A stretch of DNA of 64,000 nucleotides, taken from assembly GCA_013397455.1 (NCBI GenBank), contig VYZB01000337.1, positions 107,554 to 171,553 on the forward strand, in the 5' to 3' direction. The first letter of the stretch is position 1. Every line of letters begins with the position of its first letter. The DNA comes from Crotophaga sulcirostris (taxonomy: Eukaryota; Chordata; Aves; Cuculiformes; Crotophagidae). This document shows positions 1 through 12,300 of the stretch, piece after piece. The position numbers and the translations under genes are program-made. The notes under the pieces were generated by a model. The model saw nothing but the letters and a program-made list of their open reading frames with translations. It was not told the DNA's origin and searched no databases.

Positions 1-243
1 CATCCCTGCATAAATATTTTTCCATCTAGACTCAACACTGTACCGTATTATTTATGTAACAGATATTAATGCTTTTCTATACTTAATCTTTCATCTCTTT
101 GAATTTTCTATTTTAAAGCAACTCTATTTGTTTTTCTCACACAAATCTATTAATCTATACCATGGTATACATACGTTTACACGAATAATTTTAGCTCTAA
201 TTGTCTTAAAAACATAGTTTTGAGGAAGTGTTTTAAAACTTAC

Positions 244-355
244 CTCTGTTAAACCTATATGAGGTTTTTTAATTAGGTTCTGTAAACAACTACTTAAAGT
301 TCTTGTAAGCAGCAGATTTGTAGATTTTCTGAGCATGTCATCTATTTCTGTCGAG
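244..355 (-). CDS. EXOC6: EXOC6 exon 16, codons 516-553, last exon in window
   Basis: 112 bases: C completes Ser516, then [20 protein letters not shown] and [17 protein letters not shown], ending in phase with a strong GTAAGT donor. Acceptor TTTTTTTCAG. The next family residues (LVQIIINTTHLE) are absent from bases 1-243, so the following exon is beyond the left edge. Confidence 0.98.
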
Positions 356-3300
356 CTGAAAAAAATGTTTATTTTTACAGTTATGCTGTACATGACAATA
401 CTCTGGCAGTAATACTTAATAATTTTATTTTTTCCCTGCAAAGGGAACTTTTCGCTGTAACAATTCCCTATATGCATTTAAATTTTAATTGCTCCAAGCC
501 TTCTGTGATTTAACACATTGAACCCCTCAAAAGAAAACTTAGCAAATTATCCATTAACTGAATTTCAACACTGCAGAAAAAACTGTTATTTTTAGATTTT
601 GGACATGTTTATTGACACAGCAGTTCAGAAAGAGTAATTTGTGGGTTTTAATGAGTTACTAAGGAGGTCAGCACACACTCATTAGTATGTGTAAATTATA
701 AACAGCAACAATTAAGAATGTGTGAAGGCGAGCTATTTATATCTTTAACAGTGGAGAAGTGGGTGATAATAACTTCCAGATTTCAGATCTACAAATATTA
801 TTTTATGTAATTAAAACTAAGCTTTTGAAGGACACAAGAGGAAAGGTAATGGGAGAACTATGATGTTTTCCATCACAAAAAGGTGGGATGGAAGAGGGAA
901 TGAGCTTCCCAGACAGCACCTTCTGTTGCAGGAAACATCACTGCTAGGATAACTCAAAGCATTGAGAAGGGAAAGACCTTTCAAAGTAAGCAGGGATGCT
1001 ACACAACCATTTTTGAAGTAGTCAGTGTCAAAGTATATTTTTCATATCTTACGTGATGTTAAATAAATAAAAACTCTAGATTATTCAAACCAGTGAATAC
1101 TGTTTAAAAACCTCAGCAGTGTTTTAGACTGCCTACCATGCCAAGCTACCCCCACCCATATAGACATACACATACTGTATAAAATTAATATATAGATATA
1201 AAATATATGCTATAGCATTGGGAATCATAGATTAAACAGAAATACTTTATGTGTAAATTATATGTAAATTATGAAACAAGCACAGCTATCAAGAAAATAT
1301 ATTTTCCATTTAACATATATTTCTAGGTGACCTGGAAGTTATAGGTTACCTTATAGTCACACTGCTGATACTTTAAGCTTACCTGCGGTGAAGTGACTCT
1401 GAAAACTTAAGGCTTGCATAAATAAATTCCTTAACCTGGATATAAATTTGAGGCACTGACTGAGACATTGGAAGCTTCTTTGGAAAGGATTGCTGTGGAA
1501 ATAAGATAATACTATCTTACACTTGAAACTGATTCTAAGGAGAGCTCGGTATTAAATGCAACAAACTAGAAAGCCACTTTACACTATCAATATTTTAATC
1601 AATCTTAAGCTTTTGTGTTTTTCATCAAATACAAACAAACAGTAGTATGTGCTGGGCTGACTTCTACCTTTGTTTAAATAGCTTATAAGCAAAATAATAA
1701 AACCCTTATAGTTTATGAAAATTATAGTTTGGAGACTGTAATTTAAGATCCCTCTGTAAAAAGAAATTTACAAACACACATTAGAAACCAAGTCTCAAAC
1801 CACTTTTAATCTGAATGAACAACATAGATGTAAGTGGGATGAGAGGTTTAAAAATACAATCCTTTTTATTTTTGCCAAAGAACATAGTGCAAAAAAAAGG
1901 CTTGAGAAGTTCAGTACATCTGGCATATTCAAAGCATCCTGAGAATGTTTAGGCATGTGTGTTTACTATCATATATTTACTTTCTCTCAATGGTTCACAA
2001 AACCAAAGCAGTTTGAATTCTTTTCAGCAATTTGGATTAGCATGTGGGAAATACAAGTAGCCTGTAAGAATAAAATCATGCTTCTGACTTCAATTTTAAA
2101 GCTGATATTGTATTTAGGAGGACAAAAAAATAAATTCAATTAAATCTACACACATAAAATAGATATTTCTGCATTGAATACATAATTTTTGAAATCTGCG
2201 AAGCAATTGATTTTTTGTCTATTCTATGACTAATGAATGAGAAAAATAATTACCAACTGGTATCATTCCTGGAGAATTCAATTTCTGATCATTAATCAAC
2301 AGCAGCGCAATGTTCGTGTATTAAAAGAACCAAACCAAAACAGATTACCTTGAGATTCTCCTAATTGTACCTCTTTATTTAAGATTAGGTGGTGTGATAA
2401 ATGTGGAACGAATGCCAGGCTTTTGTGTCATTCAACAGTGACAGAAAACATTTTTTAACAATAAAATTTACTTTAAATATGGATTGATTTGATTTAAGCA
2501 ATTAACTTTTTACAGATGAAACAAGTGCTATTATATAAAACTATTTCAGATCATCACAATATTCTGTCAGCAGGGTTTGAGTCTCAACCTTCATTTATTT
2601 GATGATCAAAGAGAAGCAATTCTTCATCCAATACAGGCAATACAGGACAACCCAACACTCTGTCTGATTAATATTAGAGTAGGCAGCAAGAAAAAAAACC
2701 CAGATAGATGAGCCAATTGTTTCTCTGAATACAGAAAGTATTGACAGATTCAACCTAAACAGCAGAGTACAGACAAGGCTCTTCTGGCCCATCATACCTG
2801 ATGTGCTATGTTAAATATCTCATAGGCTCTGGTCATCATCCTGGTGTGCTGCAAGCAACTCCTATGATAAACTTACCCGTAAAACATGAGGGCGATTCAT
2901 CCTAACCTTCAGTTAAAAATGAGACACTCACTCATGTTTGTCTCTTTTTACACTGTATTAAGATAAACTGACATTTTCAAAAGTGAAATTCCCCTTAATC
3001 TGTAAAAGGCATCAGAGATGGAATTAGCCCTCTGGGGTGCCCGTTCTTCTCTATCAGCTACACAGGCTCCTTCAGCGACGAGCTTGAATTTACACCTCTA
3101 TTTCCAGTTGATTTTTTCTTTAAACATGAAAATGTAGATTAAATTAACCTACCCAATAGGATCTCCCAGTGCCTCTTAACCTGAGGCAATAAAAATAATC
3201 TCAATAATGAGATTATAAACAGCAACCAATAGAAGTGGTGTTGGAGCATTTATAAAATTTCCATCTGCGTGGATTCCCTGCTGTCCAATAACACATAAGG

Positions 3301-6300
3301 TAACACTGCAGTCTTTCTTTCTACAAGGATATTTAAGGATTCTTTCTCTTCTATCCCACTACCTAGTTAACAAAACTTTTATGAACTCAGTTACCTTTAA
3401 GACTTCTGCCCCTTCACTAAATTTGGTTGAAGGCAACTAAACAGTTTGCAAAAGTGCTAGGACACAAGAAAAAAACCTTAAGACTGTCTCATTTCTAATG
3501 CTGTCCTTCTGCTTTACATACAGGTTTCCAAGCTCTTTTCAGAGATGTGTAGAAAATGTTATCCCTGTCTTATAGATGAATTAACAGGGACAGAAAGATG
3601 TGAAATGACTTACCAGCACCACAGAGCTGGTCAATGACAGAGTGGGGAACAGAAACCAACTGGATTCTCAGCTTTACTCTCAAGCTTACCAGCCTAAACA
3701 CTAAGCATCAGTGAGGTTTGCAAAAAGTGCTGATTTCTATGAAATTCTGTAAAAATCCCTCTCTGTGTCACAGACCAAAATGAAAATCGTTGGGTTCAAA
3801 GCATATTATTTCCCTTCTGGTGAAATAAGATCCAAAGCTTTGTATTAATCCTACATATATGTTACTCCACATGCCTATCCAAATAACATCCACACACATA
3901 TGCCGACACATCCGATGGAGTAGGGTAGCAATAAAATTACTTAGCTCAGGTTAAAAATCTCTCCAATTTATTAGCAAAATCTATAATGCTAAGTAGTATC
4001 TAGGGCATGGTATACTTTCAACACTGTAAGAGATGTCCAATCAGTTTATCTTATTTTAGTATTATAATGGTTAAGTAAATGAATTTCATGGAGGAACGCA
4101 GTCAGCAAACACTCTGGAGTCTTATTTAAAAACCAGCATAAAACCCACCTTTAGTTTTTCATCTTCACTGCAATACTGTAGTAATGACATGCAGCTGTCA
4201 CATTTGCCTGGTAAATCCCTCCTGAATCATAGAATTAGAGTATTTCTTTTACTTTTGCAGGCATCTGTAGTGATGGATCGTGTATAAACCAGTTCCCCTC
4301 TACAACAGTCACTCCTACTGTAATTTGGTTCTTAGATTTAGTTCCCCTCTACAGACTCCCGTTATTTCTTCATAGGGATTACCAAAGCCACATTTGAATA
4401 GCAGAGCATATTCATCACTGTTCTGCGAAAGGAGTTGTACTGAAAGAATGGCTGAGGCTATGAAAGCCTGTCCTACAGGAATGCTAGTATAGCAGAACTA
4501 TTGACAGTCACTTCATGTTTATTTTGCTGCACATGCTCAAAACAAAAATAATCAATTTTAAAAATGAAATAAAAAGTTGCTGTTGTTAATGGATCCCTGG
4601 TTTGCATGTATTTTTGCAATACTACAGCATAAAATATACTGAGTTATTAAACCCAATGAGTTGCAGCAAAGTAAGTTAACTAATTAAAGACAGACTGTTT
4701 TATAATTACATAAAGACTGTATCAATTAAAATGTGTTATTAATTTGTTTACAAAACAATGGGTTTAATTACTCACTCAAACGTCAGAGCAAATTACTAAA
4801 GCTTTAATTTTCCATATTTATTTATGACTGGATAATTACACACAAAGAAGGTGATTTAGCCTCTTAATATACCTAGCTTTTTTTTTATTAATTACTTTTT
4901 AATTATAAAAATCATTACTGTCCCAGATGTCCTTAATGGGACTTTGGAAAACTTTAATAACATGGAACTTTTTCTTACCTTATCAAGTTCTGGATCTTGA
5001 AAAGGAAATTTGCTTATAACTATTTTGTATTCCTCCTCATTTGCTACAGGAATAGGGCTGTAGTTGTCCACTTCAAAAATATCCCTGGTGAATTAGTAAG
5101 GTGAAAAAGATTTAAGACATGTAATCTATTTTCCACTGTTGAAAAATGTAAATGAATATAAATTTTACTACCACACTTATGTGGACAGCTTCAAAAAGTT
5201 ATGAGCAATCATAATTTCAGACACCCAAATTATTTTCAGACAAATCTGAAAGTAACTTGTATATGCTAACTCAACATCTAATCACAGAGAACAAAAATAG
5301 CTGAAGGCATTTTAATACGTATGACTCAAAACACAGTACAGCAAAGGAATTTTAGATCAAGTTGTCTACTGCAGAATAAACCACAATGAGACACTTGTTA
5401 ATCATGGTAGCCTACACTTTGCCTACAGTAAAGCAGACAGACAAGAGTCATGCCTAGGTACCACAGCAAACTACAGTCAATGGAGATGGTTCAGAGAACT
5501 TCAACCAGGGACGTGGTCACAGCTATATTTAAGTACCCTCTGGACTTCTCTACTATTCCACTGACTATACTAGGAGTCTAGGGAGCATAAGGACCTTAGA
5601 CTTAACTGGTCGATTTAATTTTAAGGTTTTCTGTAATACAGTGTAACTTTTTTTGTGGTAAACAACATCCGCACATTTAGATGTCACACTCTATCTGCAA
5701 ACAGGCTCTGTAGTACAGTCTCAAGCCGCCCTGTTCCTGGGTTTACAATTGACTCAATCCAATGATTCCAAGAAACAGGTGGAAACCAACCTGCACTAAA
5801 AAAACCCATGAAGATATATTGGCAATGTCAGAAGTCTGTCAGGGAGATACAACTATCAGCTAACTGTAATCATGAAGACAGTCTAAATTAGGAACCTAAT
5901 GCCCTATTGCAACAGCCTAGAGCAATTAGGTTCCTAATGAAGAAAAACAGGTGTCTCTCTCCTGCACATTTCTCAAATAAGGTCTCTTTGGAGACCTTCT
6001 TTCTCTCCATTAACTGCATAAACAGTCCTCAGTGGCTCATCTCCTGAACCTTAGTCACATGTGATAAATGCCTGAGTGCTACCCAATCTGAAATTCATAT
6101 ACAATACTGAGTTAATGAATTCTGTCTGAATTCCAACTCTATCAAAGAAAAACTTTAAGTAAGAAAAAACCAATAGATACAATACAAATTCAAATTTTGA
6201 AATACTAACCTGAACAATCCAGACCACTTTTTAAGAAGTGTTTCATTGTATTGGTCTCTAATCTCAAATAAAAGATCAAATAGTCGATTCACAGGAAAAC

Positions 6301-9300
6301 CATAACCCTAAGGTATAAAAATGAAAAGAATGGGTAATTCAAGAACACACTCAATTCCCATCACAATAGTTCAGGACTCTGAGATAAGACTTATTATTCA
6401 GTGTGGTCACTTCTATAAAACATCATCATGGTACTTTAAACAAATCACTACAATTAGAAGATTTTATAGCAAATTCTTACCAAATACTTAATGCTGTGCT
6501 TTCAGTTTTCAAGCAGAAGTTTGTCTTACTTCTCTATAACATATTAACGTGCTATTTATGCATATAACTGATCTTTTTTATCAGTCTGCTAAACATTGCA
6601 AGAATACTTGCCAATAACATTCATTTGCTCTTCCAGCTAGTGAGCTAAGGACAACTGGAATGCTACTCTTGCTTAAATTGCATTTACAAAAGACAGAGAT
6701 GTACATAAATTACAATATTAACATTAATTTTGCGTAGATATGAACAACTGGATACTAGCTGGAAAGCCCAGAATCCATACATTAGATTGATAATACTGAA
6801 AAAGAAGAACCAAGGCAAGAAATATATAACATTTTAAAATAATATTGTGTAATTTTGTTCTTGATTCGTATCCATGGCATCAGGGAAATCTAAAGCATTG
6901 CACTTAATCACTCAAAGGAAAAAACTGACACTGGGAATTTCAGTTAAAGTGCTAATATAATACATACCTGCAAAGTATCAGCAAATACTACAATGAGATT
7001 CTTCAGTTCCAGAACAAGGTCGGGATCACTGCAGTATGACTGAAAGTAAGAAATTCTGGTTTTGTTAAAAGGATTTAAAATATGGGACATATGTTTTCAA
7101 AGAACATCTGCACAGAAGGTTAAATTCTACAGCCTTATCCCTTTACCTGACTGCCTGCCTTAGTAAAACCAAATTAGACTCACTTATCTTCACTTAGTCC
7201 AGCATAGAAGTTTGCTAAATTTTTATATGAACTATCAGTAGTACAAAAGTTCAGAAAAAGTAAACTAAAATATGAGATTCAATAAATATCAGTATGTTGT
7301 ACTGAGATTCAAAATCAGCAAATTCTATTTATTTCAGTGGAACATAAGCACACATTAAAATGCTTTGCTAAATCAACATCAGAGAGTTTCCCCAGGACGT
7401 TCTTTTAAACACTACACTGGGTGTAACTGAGGCTAACAGTGCCACCTCAGGCAGTTTCCCAGCTGTGTGGGTAATACACTATAAAAATACTTCCTAAATA
7501 AGATCAAATTACAAATTTGAAGGTAAGAAGTCAAGACATCACTGATGTGATTTTCAGAGATGTGGTGTCTTACAACTAATACTTCACCTTCACTATTTGC
7601 AACACTCGATAAAATAAAAAATATTTATATTAAAATCATCTAATGTATTAATTAATTAATACATTAAATGTATGAGAATACAGTATTATTTAGAGACTAC
7701 ATACGCCTGTTTCACCTTTCTCTAATTTGTGCTCTTAGCACACTTTAATAAAATAAGAGTTTGATCTACAATACCTCATAAGACAACATACACTTGTCTA
7801 AACATTAGTCTGTACTAGGATGATACTAGAAAGAGATTGCAATAGAATTTTTTTAATGGGAGTTTCACATTTCAAGAAGAAATAGTGATCAACTACATAA
7901 CAAGACATTGAAAATTTCTCTAGAGATTACAGTAATTTCACTCCTTAATTAACATATCCTTACACAGGTGTATAAATTCATAAGCAGTCAGTTAAATTGC
8001 AAAGCATTTAGCTTAAAAAATGCTGAATATATTTCAATCTATTCCAATCCTCTAAAATGAATTTATAAGTATGGGAACATCTCAATTACAACTGATCAGT
8101 AAAAGTCCTATGATAAAACTATAATGCCAGTAAGAACTTTCCCTTTTTTCCTCAACTTATATGAAATGTAAAATATTTCTCAAATTAAATATAAATTTAA
8201 AGAAAAATAAAAATAACATTGCATAAAGGAACTGCTTTTAGCAAACACTGTAAAGAGAAAGATAAAACTCTTATGTTTTCCAATAGTAGAAGTTACTCCA
8301 AGAGTAAAGATTGAAGCAATTTACTATCAGTCAAAGTGAACAATGGTATTCCATTGGTTTTCACAAAGGAATAAGAAATAGCACGCAGCTATTCAGCATC
8401 ATTGGAGCTAAAGTAGAAATGTAGCTTTAGGAGACACACTATGAATGAACTAAAACACTCAGCCAATAAAGAATTACAATCTATCATCTGTAAAGATTTT
8501 TCTACTACCTTTACTTAAACATAAACATATTACTACTATAGCACTGAAGAGATAGCTTCAAGGGGTTTGCTGGTGGAGTTTATTTTGGAAACACAGCATT
8601 TGGAATGATAATTAGGAACTATTTCCTGGTGGTGCTTTCAGTGTTGAACTATTCAATCTGATCTAATGAAGAGGTCAGTTGAGACTAATGAGGAAGGATT
8701 GCAATAATAACAGCAGATTAACTCTGCATATTCTAAACTGCTGGACTAAGAGAAGGTTTGGAAGACCCAGTGAATTGTAAATCAGCGGAGGATTATGCAA
8801 ATAGCCCATGGCTGTGGATCACAGCCTGATACTGTTGGAAAAACAAAAGCTTGGCAGGCTCCCTCCAAAATCTGAGCAATTTTTAATCACAAGGAAAAGA
8901 AAACATGAGAGGTGTAATTTTTCACTTTGTTCCCATTCCAGCTTTAAATATACAGAGCTCTGAAGTAAGAGGATTTAAACTGCAATACTGATAAGACTTC
9001 TCACTTACTGAATGTGTTCTAAGAACAGCAATGATCTTGGAAAGGGCCATGTTCCAGAGTTCATCCGTGTACGTCCTAGTTACCAATCCTTGGGTTACAT
9101 GTAAAATGTGGTCTTCTACTACAAAGAAACTAAAACAAAATAATGCTAAATTATTAAGCTGTTGTGTAACATTAAAGAAAATTCTACCTTTTTACGTACA
9201 CACACAGTCAAATCCTTCCCCAATCAATCAGTGACACTTAGGGTAGGTTTGGTGTTTTGCTTTGCACAGCAAGAAGTCAAAATGTGAAAAGTTTGTTTCA

Positions 9301-12300
9301 TGCCAGTTGTAGTGCAGGCTGCTGGAGGGTCCTTGTGGGGCATCGTACTGGTAGGATCTGAGTACTCTTCCCTGCTCAGATCTAGCAACAACCACCTGCA
9401 TATGTGCAGAAACTGAATCTTTCAGAAGAAATTATGTGGACAATGGAAGAGTAGAGGGTGAATTAAGAATCAGTATAGTAAAACTGAAATAAATGTTCAT
9501 TTAGAAAACTTACCCTACAATTTGACTGAAGTATCTTCTATAGCCTTCTACTGTCTCATGCTTTTAGTGAAAAAGAAAACAAGTTTAGGAATAAAAATAC
9601 CACAGAGTAATAGGTACAACCAAGTCAATGCAAAAACAAATGTATTGGTTACCATGCTTGACTGTGGCTGCAGAACTAATCTCGCTTGTTTCCTTCTCTG
9701 TTTTCTGTAGTAATTTTCAAATATTTCTCCATCACCCTAAAACATGAAAAAGTAGTTAAAAAAAGAACATTGTCTCAGTATGAAAAAGACGCTTCTTACA
9801 TCAAGGGTAGAGTTCTCTTAAACGAAGCCACATATTTTGCATTTATTCCACAAGCAGATCCCCAGCTGACCCCAGCAAAGTTTTGCATGCATGAAATATG
9901 CAGAAATTACCTTTTTTTTTTCCACATAGCCTATAGAATGTACTGTAAATAAGAATTCTGCTCATGTGCCTATATTTTGCCAAAAAATATTATACATTTT
10001 AAGTAATACTTATGTTTTTAAACTACAGCTTTCAGAGGATATTAATACTTACAGACAAGACATATTACCTACCACTCTACAACTGAAACTCATTGTCTCT
10101 TAAAATGTTTCTCCAGGTTATCCAAGAAACTAAACACATTGAAAAGTCAAGTTACAAAAATGTTTCTGTGAACATATGATACATCTGAACGCTGCCTGCA
10201 TTAGCTTTGTGTGAATCCTGCCCTCCCGCCCCCCGAGATATTTATTTAATATTTGCTTATTCTCTTTGGAATTGGTAAATACAATGACTATGGATTTGGA
10301 TTTTTCTCCTATCACAGTTCTGAAAAGCACAATACTGACTGTGCCTAATGGTTACATTGTGAGGAGTTGAAGTGACATCGTACCCATCCCATTAAGATGA
10401 CCACTCAGTAGAAACCATTTGTCCCTTTGAAATCCGTGCTACATTGAGTCATCTACCTACTGAATGCAATGTAATTTGTATGCAAGCAGAATAAAGCAGT
10501 TTAGTATTTTTACAATTTGTTTTTACTTCATGATCCTACTATTAGGCCAATGCTATTTAGAATTCTATATCTTCAAATCTTCAAATCAAATTATTACAGA
10601 GACTGAATATTACTAAGTCAGCATTATTTAATTAACTTCTTTATAAGATATAACAAAGAAAGTTTACATTTTTGTGTTTTAAGTTCGTAACAAATACTTC
10701 ACATTTACAAATACTGCTAACTTTAGAAAATCTAGAAGTAAAAAAAAAGACTTGGTTTAAAAACAAAAAAACACTTGAAACTGAGATGCAAATTTACTAG
10801 AACAGTTTCTGCTGCAGCAGAACTCGAGTGTGCTGTAATTCACACTAACACATACTCAGATGTACTAAACGTCCACCTCCAGCCCAAATATTCAGTGCAG
10901 TTTTCAGATGCACAAAGCCATTATTTAATTCTATTTCCAGTGCAAATCTCTATTGAATCCTGACACAAGTTTCTCAGATGAAAAAGATAGATGGAGATGT
11001 AAAATATCTCATGATTTTTTATAGACCGTGCTACCCTATGCAATCAATATCAGCAATTCAGGCACAAGAACTATTTTAAACAGATGCTCTAAAGCAATCA
11101 GCAGAATACAGCAACAACCCCAGTAATTCACTCACTGAATAAGCAAAAGCAAGATAAAATACACCAAAGCAAGGCATTTCTTTCACCCAGTCTCCAAAAG
11201 TTCATCAGTTTATGTCAACAGAAATAATAAATCAGTTCAGGTTGGGCTATAAATTCTAAGAATAGTGCTCTTATATCAAGCATTGTTTCACACCATAGTT
11301 ACATTTATTTTATATTGCTACATAGCCTTTAGTTAAAAGATAACTTTACATGCCAAAGGGATAAAGGGCGTTTTCAGCAGAATTCAAATACACAGCATTT
11401 CACGTAGAATATAAGCTAAAAAAAAAAGCTCTTCATATGTATTCCCCAGAAGTTTTCAGTTTAAAGAAAGGTTACTCATCAATAAATACAGTCTATGTTT
11501 GGTATGTATCTATCTTACTATCACCAGGTTTCAATTACATGTATGTAGTATTCAGCAGCATGGAAAATTCTTCAATATGAAGAAGTAGAGTAGAAAAATT
11601 TTGTCCTGTGTAAAACCAAAATATTTTCTATGGTTTTGTAGCAGAGAGAAAATTCACTAAGAAGGTGACATTTGCTGTGAGTTAAGTCCTTGACAGAAAA
11701 ATGCAATAAATAGCCACCTGATATCAACTCCTCTCCTTTGCTGTCATAATGAAGCACTCTCAAGTCCAAAAGAGATGGTTTACAACACCAAGTCAACAAG
11801 AAGGACTCCAAGAAGTGGTTAATGCATAATTCTTAATAACGTTACCATCATTTATTAATTAGATGATGCTGGCAGGACAGAGAGAAGCCCTATTCCGAAG
11901 ACGTAAACAATTCCTTTTTTTCCAAGGGCCTTTGATATTAGAGAACACTCCAAGTTGCTTTCTGTTTCCAGTAAATTTGGAAGCTAGCAAACTCTGCGCA
12001 AACCCGAAAAGCATATCCTTGGATCAACGATCTAACACCAGGATGCTTGTCAAAGCAAAAAACATAACCAACTATCGCTATTAAATATCATCTATCAATT
12101 TCAGTTCCTGTTCTTTTATTACACTAAAAGAAAAATAAGCAGATGCTAACTGGTGTATTTAACTTAACACATTCCTTTTTGTATGTTATTTCACATTTGC
12201 CTCCTCTGTAAAAAGAAATGGTCCATTCTTTTTTAATGGTTTTGGCAGCCTGTCTTTCTGTCTCTCCCATTCTTTTCACTGAGATGAATAATTACTGACA

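Noticed and set aside
9009..9118. Exon 11 beginning at 9118 (inner AG)
   Set aside because: It breaks the reading frame from exon 10 and drops the conserved FFV; the upstream AG at 9130-9131 gives a correct joint.
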